Assembly: GCA_035623075.1 (NCBI GenBank)
Contig: DASPUC010000030.1
Location: forward strand, 1 to 64,000
DNA: 64,000 bases
Reading direction: 5' to 3'
From: Nitrospiraceae bacterium
GTDB taxonomy: Bacteria; Nitrospirota; Nitrospiria; Nitrospirales; Nitrospiraceae
Positions 33,269 through 41,850 of this stretch are shown here, piece after piece. The notes below the pieces were generated by a model. The model saw only the letters and a list, made by a program, of their open reading frames with translations, ran no database searches and was not told the DNA's origin. Numbering within the stretch: position 1 is the first letter of the stretch; each line of letters starts with the position of its first letter. The position numbers and the translations under genes were made by a program.

Positions 33269-36200
33269 ATGAAGATCTGGAGTCGGTCTCACAGTCTCCA
33301 GCGGAAGATCATCGCGGCAATCGTGATGGTCGGCCTCCTGCCACTGACTCTCCTCCTCGCTCTGACCTATCATGAAGAGCTGCGCTCGCTTCAAGAAACC
33401 ACTGGAGCGAACTTCAAGGAAGTTGCGGTTGAAGCGTCGCGTCGAATCGAGATGCACATCAGCCGCGGGATGAGCGAAGCCCAGCAACTGGCGACGACCC
33501 CGTTTCTCAGGACAGCGGTAACCGAATCCAATCGGACCTATGAGGACAAAGATCCTGCCACGATCCAGGGCATGATCAAGGATTGGCAACAACGGTGGAA
33601 GCAACGAGACAAACGAAGTGAATTTCCCCTCTTCATTAACCAAATCGTCACCAATTATCTGATCCGCTGGCACGACATTCGGAAAGCCGACTATGTCGGC
33701 ATCTTCGTGACCGACAATCAGGGCGCCCTCGTCATCAGCTCGATTCCGCAAGTGGAATATTTCTACGGGAAAACGGCCTGGTGGCAGGCGATCGTGAAGG
33801 CCAACGCTCCTCATGTGTACGTGACCGACATCGCGTTTGATCCCAACTTTGGTACCCATGTGGTCGTCGTGGCGGCCCCGATTCTGGATGACGCACAACA
33901 TGTCGCCATCGGCGCTATCACGATTTTGTTGCGTCGGGACACGTTGTTCCATTCTATTTCCGAAGTCACAGTCGGCTCGACCGGCCATGCGATGTTGTTT
34001 AGTTCGGACGGAGTGCCGGTCATCTGTCCGGTCTTGTCCCTTGAAGAACATACGGTCACGCCGGAATTGATCGCGACCATCAATCAGGCGAAATCAGGAT
34101 GGGCTGTTGCTTCGGATGACTCGCATGGGAGTCGCAATTCGCTGATCGGGTTTGCTCCGGTCCGGTTCGGTGAAAGCTTAGCACCAGGCAGCATCGGTGG
34201 AAAACATTGGATCACGGTTGTGCGACAGGATCCGCGAGAGACCTATGCGCCCCTCGCCGATCTGGTGGCAAAGGTGTTGTTGTACGGATTGGCCGTGCTT
34301 GCGGTGCTTTCGGGAACCGGTGTCGTGGTGGCGCGCCGGATCGCCCGTCCGATCCAACTCCTACATGATGGTGTACGAGAAATCGGGAGTGGCCGGTGGG
34401 ACCAGCGACTCGATCTCAAAACAGGTGATGAAATCGAGCATCTCGCCGAGGCGTTCAATCGGATGGCGGCGAATCTTAAGGTCTCGTTTGCGCAGATCGA
34501 ACAACGCATGGCGGAGGTCCATCGTCTTGAGGAAAAATATCGCGACCTCATCGAGCACTCTCCAGAAATGATCTACCAGTTGAACCGCGGCGGTCAGTTT
34601 GTCCACGTGAACAAAACAGGTCTCGATAAATTGGGCTATACCCTGGACGAGATGCTGGCGATGCGGCTGTGGGACATTGTGCCGAAGGGACAAGAGACCT
34701 TGGTGTTGAATTACCTGGAACGGCTCATGTCCCAGGGACAAAGCTCGATCGAGACGATATTGGTGTCGAAGGATGGTCGACCGGTCGACGTCGAGATTCA
34801 TGCGACGGCTTTGCTCGACCAAGAACGAGGCGGGCTCGTGCATTCGCGCGCGTTCGTCCGCGACATCACGGAACGGCGCCAACTGGAACGGCAGCTCCAA
34901 CAGTATACGACCAAGCTGGAACAAGCGGTGTCGGAGCGAACCCAGCAGCTCGTTGCCTCGCAAGCACGCTATAAGGCTCTCTTTGATCTCGTGGCCGACT
35001 CCGTGTTTATGGTGGATCCTGAGGGCGTGGTGGTGGCGGTGAACAAGCGGGAAGAACAAGCGCTCGGCTATGCGGAATCCATGGTGGTCGGGAAGAGTCT
35101 GTTTGACGTGGCGACGCCGGAACATCGGGAGGTGCTGCGCGAGCTGCTGACGAACCTCATGGTGGGACAGCGGCAGGCGCCCACCAAGGAAATCACCGTA
35201 CGACATGCCACTGGACGAGAGATGCCGGTCGAGATGGACCTCATTCATGTTGGAGCGGGGGAGAGTCCGTTGGTGATGGTTCAGTTACGCGACATCACGG
35301 ATCGGAAACTGCTTGAGCGTCAATTGCAGACCTATCGAGAGGAACTTGAACTCAAAGTCCGTGAACGGACGAGAGAAATTGAAGAAACCAAACAATATCT
35401 CGAAAACTTGCTCGAAAACGCGAACGACGTCATCTACACCTTGGATACGGATCAACACTTCACCTACGTGAATAGTAAAATTGAGGCATGGGGCTATCGC
35501 AAGGACGATTTGATCGGGCGGCCGTATCTCTCGTTGTTGTCGAAGCGGCATCGGGGACGTCGTTTGAAAAACACGCTCGATATCGGTGCGAAGCAGGTCT
35601 ATGAGGTGGAAGTGGTTACGCGTATGGGAGAGGCGAGAACCGTTATGGTGAGCGTCTCGCCGCTTCACGGGGTTGGAGGGACGATCCTCGGAGTCCTAGG
35701 CATCGCCCGAGACATGACGGAAACCAAGAAACTGGAACAACAGATTCGGAATTCAGAAAAGTTGGCGTCGGTCGGGAAGCTGGCTGCCGGCGTGGCGCAC
35801 GAGATCAACAATCCGCTGGGAGGGATGTTGAACTGTCTCTACAATCTGCGCAAAGGCACCCTCTCTCCGATGCGACAAGAGGAGTATGTCGCCTCGATGG
35901 AAGATGGGGTGCGCCGCGTGCAGAAAATCGTTCGACAGCTGCTTGATTTCTCCCAGCAGCATGAGCCGGCCTTCGCACCAGCCGACATCAATCAGATCAT
36001 CGACCAAGTTCTGGTTTTGACCACTCATTTGTTCGCTCCCAATCAGATTGTGCTGGAAACTTTGCTTGGTCATGGGTTGCCGAGCTTGATGGTCGACCGT
36101 CATATGATCGAGCAGGTTCTGATGAATTTAATCCTCAACGCGGTGCAAGCGATGAAAGGCGGCGGTGTTCTGACGATTCGCACGTCTGTGGTGGAAGGCG

Positions 36201-36448
36201 TGTGCCTCGTTGAGGTGTGTGATACGGGATCGGGCATCGCGCCAACCGTGCTGCCCAAAATTTTTGATCCGTTCTTTTCAACGAAAGGTGAAGGGGAAGG
36301 GACCGGGCTGGGTCTTTCGGTCAGCCTCGGGATTGTGGGACGCCACGGAGGAAAAATTCTCGTGGAGAGCGAAGTCGGCAAAGGTACGACGTTTACTCTT
36401 TGCTTGCCCCTTTCCCGCGACCGGTCGTTCGTGGAGAAGACGTCATGA
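33269..36448 (+). CDS. Multi-PAS sensor histidine kinase
   Basis: 1059 residues. A membrane helix (AAIVMVGLLPLTLLLAL), an extracytoplasmic Cache-type sensor (about 35-310), a second helix and a HAMP linker (RRIARPIQLLHDGVREIG) are followed by three PAS domains (starts near 430, 570 and 705), two of them closed by RDITERR/RDITDRK-type motifs and coiled coils. The HisKA box is VAHEINNPLGG (His844) and the ATP-binding part has MNLILNAVQAM, CDTGSGIAP and GEGTGLGLSV. The stop overlaps the start of the regulator gene (ATGA). Signal unknown; small-molecule or redox sensing is likely from the Cache and PAS parts. Confidence 0.9.
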   Translation: MKIWSRSHSLQRKIIAAIVMVGLLPLTLLLALTYHEELRSLQETTGANFKEVAVEASRRIEMHISRGMSEAQQLATTPFLRTAVTESNRTYEDKDPATIQGMIKDWQQRWKQRDKRSEFPLFINQIVTNYLIRWHDIRKADYVGIFVTDNQGALVISSIPQVEYFYGKTAWWQAIVKANAPHVYVTDIAFDPNFGTHVVVVAAPILDDAQHVAIGAITILLRRDTLFHSISEVTVGSTGHAMLFSSDGVPVICPVLSLEEHTVTPELIATINQAKSGWAVASDDSHGSRNSLIGFAPVRFGESLAPGSIGGKHWITVVRQDPRETYAPLADLVAKVLLYGLAVLAVLSGTGVVVARRIARPIQLLHDGVREIGSGRWDQRLDLKTGDEIEHLAEAFNRMAANLKVSFAQIEQRMAEVHRLEEKYRDLIEHSPEMIYQLNRGGQFVHVNKTGLDKLGYTLDEMLAMRLWDIVPKGQETLVLNYLERLMSQGQSSIETILVSKDGRPVDVEIHATALLDQERGGLVHSRAFVRDITERRQLERQLQQYTTKLEQAVSERTQQLVASQARYKALFDLVADSVFMVDPEGVVVAVNKREEQALGYAESMVVGKSLFDVATPEHREVLRELLTNLMVGQRQAPTKEITVRHATGREMPVEMDLIHVGAGESPLVMVQLRDITDRKLLERQLQTYREELELKVRERTREIEETKQYLENLLENANDVIYTLDTDQHFTYVNSKIEAWGYRKDDLIGRPYLSLLSKRHRGRRLKNTLDIGAKQVYEVEVVTRMGEARTVMVSVSPLHGVGGTILGVLGIARDMTETKKLEQQIRNSEKLASVGKLAAGVAHEINNPLGGMLNCLYNLRKGTLSPMRQEEYVASMEDGVRRVQKIVRQLLDFSQQHEPAFAPADINQIIDQVLVLTTHLFAPNQIVLETLLGHGLPSLMVDRHMIEQVLMNLILNAVQAMKGGGVLTIRTSVVEGVCLVEVCDTGSGIAPTVLPKIFDPFFSTKGEGEGTGLGLSVSLGIVGRHGGKILVESEVGKGTTFTLCLPLSRDRSFVEKTS

Positions 36449-37896
36449 AGGGACTCAGAATCCTCATCGTCGATGATGAGCCGTTGATGCGGCTTTCGAT
36501 GGCGGATGCTTTGGAAGCCGTGGGCTATGACGTTCAGGCTGCGGCATCCGGGACGGAGGGGATCGAGGCCATCCGCCTGCGCGAATTCGATCTTGTGATC
36601 ACAGACTTGCGTTTGCCCGGCGCGGACGGTTTGGCGGTTCTGAAGGCAACCAAGGAGAAGGCTCCTCAGACCGATGTGGTGGTGATCACAGCGCACGGAT
36701 CCGTCGAAACGGCGGTGGGAGCGATGAAGCTCGGCGCCTTTGACTACATCACCAAGCCGTTTCAAATGGATGAGTTGCTGCTGATCGTCGAGCGTGCCGG
36801 CAAGGTGATCGCGTTGCGGCGGGAAAATCAGGATCTCAAGGAAACCCTGGAAGACAAGTTCAGCTTCGGCGGGATTCTCGGAACCAACAGCCAGATGCGG
36901 GCGGTGCTCGATAAGATCAAGCTGGTGGCGGCGACCGATTCCACGGTCTTGATACTGGGTGAAAGCGGGACAGGGAAAGAACTGGTCGCCAACGCCATTC
37001 ACCAGAATAGTCCGCGGAGCCACTATCCCTTGATTAAAGTGAGTTGTGCCGCGCTCCCTGAAACGCTGCTCGAAGCCGAACTCTTCGGTCATGAGAAGGG
37101 CGCCTTCACGGGAGCGCTTCGCCAGCGACGGGGTCGGTTCGAACTGGCGCATAAAGGCACGCTGTTTCTGGACGAGATCGGGGAAATTTCTCCGGTTGTG
37201 CAAGTGAAGCTGCTCCGCGTGTTGCAAGAGAGAAAGTTTGAGCGGGTCGGTGGCAACGACACCATCGATGTTGATGTCCGGCTCGTCTGCGCGACGCAAA
37301 AGGATCTCCGCAAAGAAGTGGCGCAAGGCCGGTTTCGCGAAGACCTCTTCTATCGTCTCAACGTCGTGCATGTTGTGATTCCTCCGCTGCGTCAGCGGCA
37401 GGAAGATACCATGCTGATCGCCGAGCATGTGCTGAACACCTGCTCGGTCAAGATGAACAAGAAGTTGCGAGGCTTCTCGCAACAGGCCAGGGAACTGCTC
37501 CTGCGCTATTCGTTTCCTGGGAACGTTCGGGAATTGGAAAACATGGTCGAACGTGCGGTGGCGTTGGGACGGGACCGAGACGCAATCCAACCATCCGATC
37601 TCTGTGGGTTCCAATCCTGTCCCTTCGCCGGTGGCGCACCCCAGGAATCGTGCGGCTTTTGCAGCGAGGGACTTTCCGGGGTAGGGACACGACGGCATGC
37701 GCAGCCCTTGACCTCGTTGGCCACAGCGCGCGAGCAATTCGAGCGGGAATATATCGTCGCTGTGTTGGAACGGGTTGAAGGAAGCCGGACGACGGCGTCG
37801 AAAATTCTGGGGCTCTCGCGCAAGGCTCTCTGGGAAAAATGCAAGCGGTACAAAATCCCGTCGGCGAAGGGCGAAGCGGAGGAGGAAGGCGAGTAA
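36445..37896 (+). CDS. NtrC-family sigma54-dependent response regulator
   Basis: 483 residues from the ATG at 36445. The receiver has the phospho-acceptor Asp54 (ITDLRLPGADG). The AAA+ domain has Walker A GESGTGKELVANAI, the sigma54-contact loop GAFTGA, and TLFLDEIGEIS; a Fis-type helix-turn-helix (SKILGLSRKALWEKCKRYKI) ends it. Between the AAA+ and the DNA-binding parts lies a Cys-rich linker, LCGFQSC then SCGFC, which is unusual and could bind a metal or sense redox. Coupled to the kinase gene by a 4-base overlap. Targets are unknown; sigma54 promoters were not confidently found in the window. Confidence 0.92.
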   Translation: MKGLRILIVDDEPLMRLSMADALEAVGYDVQAAASGTEGIEAIRLREFDLVITDLRLPGADGLAVLKATKEKAPQTDVVVITAHGSVETAVGAMKLGAFDYITKPFQMDELLLIVERAGKVIALRRENQDLKETLEDKFSFGGILGTNSQMRAVLDKIKLVAATDSTVLILGESGTGKELVANAIHQNSPRSHYPLIKVSCAALPETLLEAELFGHEKGAFTGALRQRRGRFELAHKGTLFLDEIGEISPVVQVKLLRVLQERKFERVGGNDTIDVDVRLVCATQKDLRKEVAQGRFREDLFYRLNVVHVVIPPLRQRQEDTMLIAEHVLNTCSVKMNKKLRGFSQQARELLLRYSFPGNVRELENMVERAVALGRDRDAIQPSDLCGFQSCPFAGGAPQESCGFCSEGLSGVGTRRHAQPLTSLATAREQFEREYIVAVLERVEGSRTTASKILGLSRKALWEKCKRYKIPSAKGEAEEEGE

Positions 37897-38160
37897 TTGA
37901 TGGTGGCGGGCGAGAGAAGCAGACTCTCTGGCTTACTCACCGTGCTCGCGCCCCGCGCGGCACCCAAGGTAGGTTTTATCCCGTCGCCAAGAACCATCGA
38001 AGGGCTCTGGGTCGAACAAGTTCTGTTTGGCGGTGCTCGCTAGGGTCAATGGCGCGTCTCGGCGCGCCAGGGGTTGGGCGGGTGACAAAGAGGCGCCGCA
38101 ATCAAGGATCGACCAGGCCGCTTCGCGAAGAGATGATTATGTGCTGAAGGGCCGATGGAC

Positions 38161-38345
38161 GTGCGCAGTTGCGAGTGAGCCACCTCGTCCCCAACTTTAA
38201 GGAGTGTGGGCGAGGACAAACTGCTGAGCGGCCTATCCCCGCTTGAAGCAGGGAGAAGGCAATAACCTGAAGCGAACCACTGAACGGGGCCGAGTGTTAA
38301 GAAGGCGACAGGCTTGGAAACGGCCTGTCGCCTTTCTATTTTTTT
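38161..38345 (+). ncRNA. Candidate structured RNA, possibly a group II intron domain I remnant
   Basis: The 672-bp gap 37897-38568 has no convincing gene. From 38161 it starts GTGCG, the 5' consensus of group II introns. CAGTTG (38166-38171) can pair with CAAACTG (38217-38223), enclosing a stem of CCTCGTCCC (38183) and GGGCGAGG (38208-38215), and the stretch ends in a strong hairpin. A further perfect hairpin lies at 38459-38482. No domain V or reverse transcriptase is visible. The fold is seen; the identity is a tentative inference. Confidence 0.35.
38302..38345 (+). terminator. Strong hairpin with T-run (terminator-like)
   Basis: AAGGCGACAGGC (38302-38313) and GCCTGTCGCCTT (38323-38334) form a perfect 12-bp stem followed by TCTATTTTTTT. 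It may end the transcript of the two-component genes or of an RNA in this gap. Confidence 0.75.
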
Positions 38346-38458
38346 CCTCTTGCGGGTAGCTTGTGCAAAGGTGCCTGCCGGAAAGCTTCGTGCCTTCATC
38401 GGAGAAACCGGGACCCAACGAGACTGTGCCGAGAGGGAAAGCTGGAACTGACCGACGC

Positions 38459-38482
38459 GTCACGGTCTGGTAAGACCGTGAC
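38459..38482. other. Perfect 9-bp stem-loop
   Basis: GTCACGGTC and GACCGTGAC flank a six-base loop (TGGTAA). It is not followed by a T-run. It may belong to a structured RNA in this gap or to the 3' region of the WD40 gene on the other strand. Confidence 0.4.
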
Positions 38483-38568
38483 GGAGAGAATTCCAGAAGG
38501 CTTCCGCTCGGGGCAGTCCGGAAGGGTGGTTTCGGGAGATGAGGAGCGAAGCTTTCCGGGAGGCGCCG

Positions 38569-39672
38569 CTATTCTTGATGTTCCGGCCCGCACTCCCACA
38601 GTTTCACCGTCCGGTCCCAGGCCGCGCTGGCCAGTCTCGTGCCGTCGGATGACAGGACCACCGTACGAACACCGCCGCTATGTCCCTTCAGGGTCCGGAA
38701 CACGCGGCCGGTCGAGAGATCCCAGAACTTGATCGTCTGATCGTCGCTGGCGCTAATGAGGACTTTCCCGTCAGGGCTGACAGCCAGCGAACGGACCCAT
38801 CCCGTGTGTCCCGTCAAGGTCCGTCGTTCGAGGACATTCGGCAAGTCGAAGAGCTTGATTGTGGTATCGCGACTTCCTGTGATGAGCGTCTTTGCATCGG
38901 GCGTAAACGTCATGGCGCCGATCCAATAATCCATCGGCTTTTGGAAGCCGCCGTCGTCCTCGATGTAATACCCGCGTGTTTCCGTCGAGTCTTCCTCATC
39001 TTCTTTCCAGTGGCCGTTGTGGAGCACTTTTTCTTCTCCACTCGGGAGGACTTCCCAAAGCTTAATTTTGCCGATATCGCTGCCGCTGGCGAGATGGATT
39101 CCGTCTGGTGAAAACGCGACACAAGGCGACCAGTGGTGGTCATATTGGTCTTTTCCGAGCAGGGTCATGAGCTCGGTGCCGGTCGTGACTTCCCAAATCT
39201 TGATGTCTTTGTTGTGGCTCCCTCGGGCCAGCATGAGGCCGTCGGGTGACAGAGAAAGACTGCACACGTTGTGATCATAGCGGGTGAAGAGCAGTTTCAA
39301 TGGTTCGCCGGTCCGAGGATTCCAGAGCCGGATGGTTCGATCGTCGCTTCCTGTTGCGAGAGTCTGTCCATCAGGCGTATAGACCACTGCCCGGATATCG
39401 TTCGTATGTCCCCTGAGAGACCGGAGCAGCCGCCCCGTTTCAATTTCCCAAATCCGGACGAGACGATCCACGCCTCCACTCGCTAGGGTCAACCCATCCG
39501 GTGCAAAGGCCACCGACCAGACTCCGTGAGAGTGGCCACGGAATGTTCGAATTTCCCTCGCGTCGGCTTTCCAATATTCGAGACAGTCGACCGGTTGCTT
39601 GGTCATTCCCGGTCCTGCTGAGCTTGAGGAATGGGTTGGTGCGATCGGCGTCGTTGTAACAGGGTCAGCCAT
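38569..39672 (-). CDS. WD40-repeat beta-propeller protein
   Basis: 367 residues from the ATG at 39672, chosen because AAGGAAG lies upstream on that strand and the longer frame has no signal. Seven blades are apparent, with repeated GHTxxVRSLAVSPDG and DRTIRLWN-type motifs, for example HSHGVWSVAFAPDG, TGSDDRTIRLWN and HTGWVRSLAVSPDG. An insertion rich in acidic residues (WKEDEEDSTETRGYY) lies near the middle. No signal peptide, so it is probably a cytoplasmic scaffold. It is the only long - strand gene in the central part and is divergent from the HExxH gene. Confidence 0.9.
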   Translation of the reverse strand: MADPVTTTPIAPTHSSSSAGPGMTKQPVDCLEYWKADAREIRTFRGHSHGVWSVAFAPDGLTLASGGVDRLVRIWEIETGRLLRSLRGHTNDIRAVVYTPDGQTLATGSDDRTIRLWNPRTGEPLKLLFTRYDHNVCSLSLSPDGLMLARGSHNKDIKIWEVTTGTELMTLLGKDQYDHHWSPCVAFSPDGIHLASGSDIGKIKLWEVLPSGEEKVLHNGHWKEDEEDSTETRGYYIEDDGGFQKPMDYWIGAMTFTPDAKTLITGSRDTTIKLFDLPNVLERRTLTGHTGWVRSLAVSPDGKVLISASDDQTIKFWDLSTGRVFRTLKGHSGGVRTVVLSSDGTRLASAAWDRTVKLWECGPEHQE

Positions 39673-39727
39673 GGTGAATCTTCCTTTGCACGAAACGGAT
39701 GCGCTTCCGGCCACCGCCCTGACTTGA

Positions 39728-39757
39728 TTGCAAAACGGCGATTCGGGCCAGTATAAT
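39728..39757 (+). promoter_or_regulatory. Candidate promoter for the HExxH protein gene
   Basis: TTGCAA (39728-39733) and a perfect TATAAT (39752-39757) are separated by 18 bp in the divergent gap upstream of the gene at 39887. The leader would be about 120 nt. Confidence 0.5.
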
Positions 39758-39886
39758 TTCGCTGCGATCAGTCGTGATCGTAAGAGATGCCCAGTCGCCA
39801 AGTCAAGCCGGCGATCGGGGCGTTTTGCCGGTCCGTCAAGGAACTTTCGAAGTCTTCCACGCTATGGGAAGTGATTGAGGACGAGT

Positions 39887-40885
39887 ATGGAACTTCGCTT
39901 TCAACCCGCGTTGCTTCAAGAAGTCATCGACTCGTTTGTCGAAAAGACAGAACGGGAGGGCGACCCCACCTATTATAAAGAATTCCACGAATTGGCCGAT
40001 CCGATTTACGAGAAGTTCACCCTCGACGATCGCGAAAGTGAGTTTAAGAAGCTCTACCAGTATCTGTTCGGGATCTGGGGATTTTCAGACATTATCCGCG
40101 ATGCGTTCAACGAGTACCCGGTCCTCAGGAAGAGCATCGGGATTGTCCTGGTCAAAGGCGTACTCAAAGAGGATCAGGAAGGGGTGGATATTCTCAGAAA
40201 ATGGGGCTCGGTTGAGCAGGAACTGGCCAAACAGTTTGAAGAGAAGGGGCTGAAAGGCGTCGGCATCAAGCTCATTCCGCGCCGATTCTACGATCCCGCC
40301 CTAACTCGTTATTGCCGTCACGAACTCATGCATATCTCTGACATGCTGGATCCGCTGTTTGGGTACGATCCTGATACGAAGGTGGGACAAAACCCCGGTG
40401 AAGAGACACTGATTCTCCACCGGTATCGGGTGCTCTGGAGCATCAGCGTGGACAGTCGCCTGGTAACGGCCGGTAAAGAACCCATGTTGCCGAAGGAGGA
40501 TCGCTTCAAAGAATTTCGCTCCTGGTATCGGAAAATTCCCGCTCCTCAGTTGAAGTCCGTCTTCGAGGGACTCTGGCAGACGGGATTCTTTACCCATTCA
40601 GAGTTGATCGAGATGGCCACGGATACGTTGCGTGTGATGGACCGAGCCGTGGATGTCGAAGGAGGCGAAGTTCCGGACACGGCCAACAAGGTCATGCTCA
40701 TGCCGGGATTTCCGTGCCCGCTCTGCCGGTTTCCCACCTATTCCTGGGTCGAGGACATGGACAATAAGGTCGAGTCCTATGTGTTGGATTTCATCCGCGA
40801 GAATCATCCCGGTTGGGATATCGAGTTCGGCGCCTGTGACCGCTGCATTGAGGTCTACAAACTCCGAGCGGACGGCGTGATGTAA
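39887..40885 (+). CDS. Unknown protein with HExxH motif and two CxxC pairs
   Basis: 332 residues from the ATG at 39887 with GAGGACGAG upstream; a TTG four codons earlier is less likely. I do not recognise the family. The N-terminal half is helical and charged. A zinc-protease-type motif HELMH lies at 145-149 (context CRHELMHISDMLDP). Near the end CPLC (277-280) and CDRC (317-320) form a possible zinc or Fe-S binding pair. No signal peptide. It precedes the ferredoxin and TorD-like genes. A metalloprotease or maturation factor role is possible but unproven. Confidence 0.7.
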   Translation: MELRFQPALLQEVIDSFVEKTEREGDPTYYKEFHELADPIYEKFTLDDRESEFKKLYQYLFGIWGFSDIIRDAFNEYPVLRKSIGIVLVKGVLKEDQEGVDILRKWGSVEQELAKQFEEKGLKGVGIKLIPRRFYDPALTRYCRHELMHISDMLDPLFGYDPDTKVGQNPGEETLILHRYRVLWSISVDSRLVTAGKEPMLPKEDRFKEFRSWYRKIPAPQLKSVFEGLWQTGFFTHSELIEMATDTLRVMDRAVDVEGGEVPDTANKVMLMPGFPCPLCRFPTYSWVEDMDNKVESYVLDFIRENHPGWDIEFGACDRCIEVYKLRADGVM

Positions 40886-41030
40886 CGCAGATGGTGAAAC
40901 CGCCCATCAGCATCGTTCTCGTATCGCTCAAGGGCTCGACGTACAGAAAAAAGTACGCCTCGACCTTTCGCTCGCTGCGGCCTTGCTGCATAGACAGTTT
41001 GACCATCTCCCCAGAATAACAATTCATACT

Positions 41031-41630
41031 GTGGCCACCGATCCGAAATACGGCCGGCGCGACTTCTTCAAAGACTCGGTCCTATCTGTTGCCAAAGCCG
41101 CTCGTGAATTTTCCATCCATAGCAACGAGACGCCTGAAAAACCGGCCGCGCCGCTTCGCACGGATTGGCTGCGTCCTCCTGGCGCGGTCGACGAGGCGTT
41201 GTTTCTCGAGCGGTGCACGAAATGCAGCGACTGCGTAAAGGCCTGCCCACACGGCTCGATCGTCTTCCATCAGCAGGACGGAACGCCCGTAATTTTTCCG
41301 GATCAAGTTCCATGCTATCTCTGTGACGACACGCCGTGTATTGCCGCCTGCGCCACCGAAGCCTTGGTGCCGGTCGGGGAACGAGATGACATTCGGATGG
41401 GGCTCGCAACGGTGTCGCATCAGTTGTGTACGGCGGCGCAAGGTTGTCATGCCTGTGCGTCCAAGTGCCCGACGCAGGCCCTCTCAATGGATTTTGACGT
41501 CCAACGCCTGGTCGTAACGGCTGAACGTTGTGTGGGCTGTGGCCAATGTGAGCAAGTCTGTAAAACGGTGAATGATCACATCGCCATCAAAGTGACACCG
41601 GCTCGTCTTTGTCCACAGAAGTACCCCTGA
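41031..41630 (+). CDS. NapG/NapF-like four-cluster ferredoxin with twin-Arg motif
   Basis: 199 residues if it starts at the GTG at 41031; the frame is open to 40983 and no start has a good ribosome site. The N-terminus has GRRDFFKDSVL, resembling a twin-arginine export signal but without a strong hydrophobic core. Four Cys clusters follow: CTKCSDCVKACP, CYLCDDTPCIAACA, CTAAQGCHACASKCP and CVGCGQCEQVCK, for up to four [4Fe-4S] clusters. The layout is that of MauM/NapG or NapF polyferredoxins, which serve periplasmic nitrate reductase. Here it may help supply electrons or mature a molybdoenzyme such as NXR. Confidence 0.8.
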   Translation: MATDPKYGRRDFFKDSVLSVAKAAREFSIHSNETPEKPAAPLRTDWLRPPGAVDEALFLERCTKCSDCVKACPHGSIVFHQQDGTPVIFPDQVPCYLCDDTPCIAACATEALVPVGERDDIRMGLATVSHQLCTAAQGCHACASKCPTQALSMDFDVQRLVVTAERCVGCGQCEQVCKTVNDHIAIKVTPARLCPQKYP

Positions 41631-41740
41631 AAAACCAATGAATTCTGAGCTAACCCGTGATCATATAGACCAAGACACATCGAAAAGAAAGCCCAGGGAA
41701 TCAGAGCTTTTTCCTGTGGGCAGCGAGGATCAGATCGGGC

Positions 41741-41769
41741 TTGACATGCCCCAGGCCTTTACCTATCAT
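41741..41769 (+). promoter_or_regulatory. sigma70-type promoter upstream of TorD-like gene
   Basis: TTGACA (41741-41746) and TATCAT (41764-41769) are 17 bp apart. A small hairpin, CGCCG with an A-rich loop and CGGCG, follows in the leader near 41801-41820. Confidence 0.65.
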
Positions 41770-41850
41770 AGCGAACCTCAGCAGTGGTCTGACTGCTAGC
41801 GCCGAGGAAAAAAACGGCGTGGTGCGCGCCAGACAGGAGAGCTGATTCTC

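Noticed and set aside
36100-37737. 545-codon - strand frame opposite the NtrC-type regulator
   Set aside because: The + strand has complete receiver, AAA+ and helix-turn-helix domains; the antisense frame has none.
37839-38147. 102-codon frame after the regulator gene
   Set aside because: No ribosome site, atypical composition, partly inside the preceding gene; the region looks non-coding.
38161-38568. Complete group II intron or RNase P/tmRNA
   Set aside because: No domain V hairpin, reverse transcriptase, or RNase P/tmRNA signature words were found, so only a tentative structured element is reported.
38361-38732. 123-codon + strand frame in the gap before the WD40 gene
   Set aside because: Runs into the WD40 gene on the opposite strand and has no domain or ribosome site.
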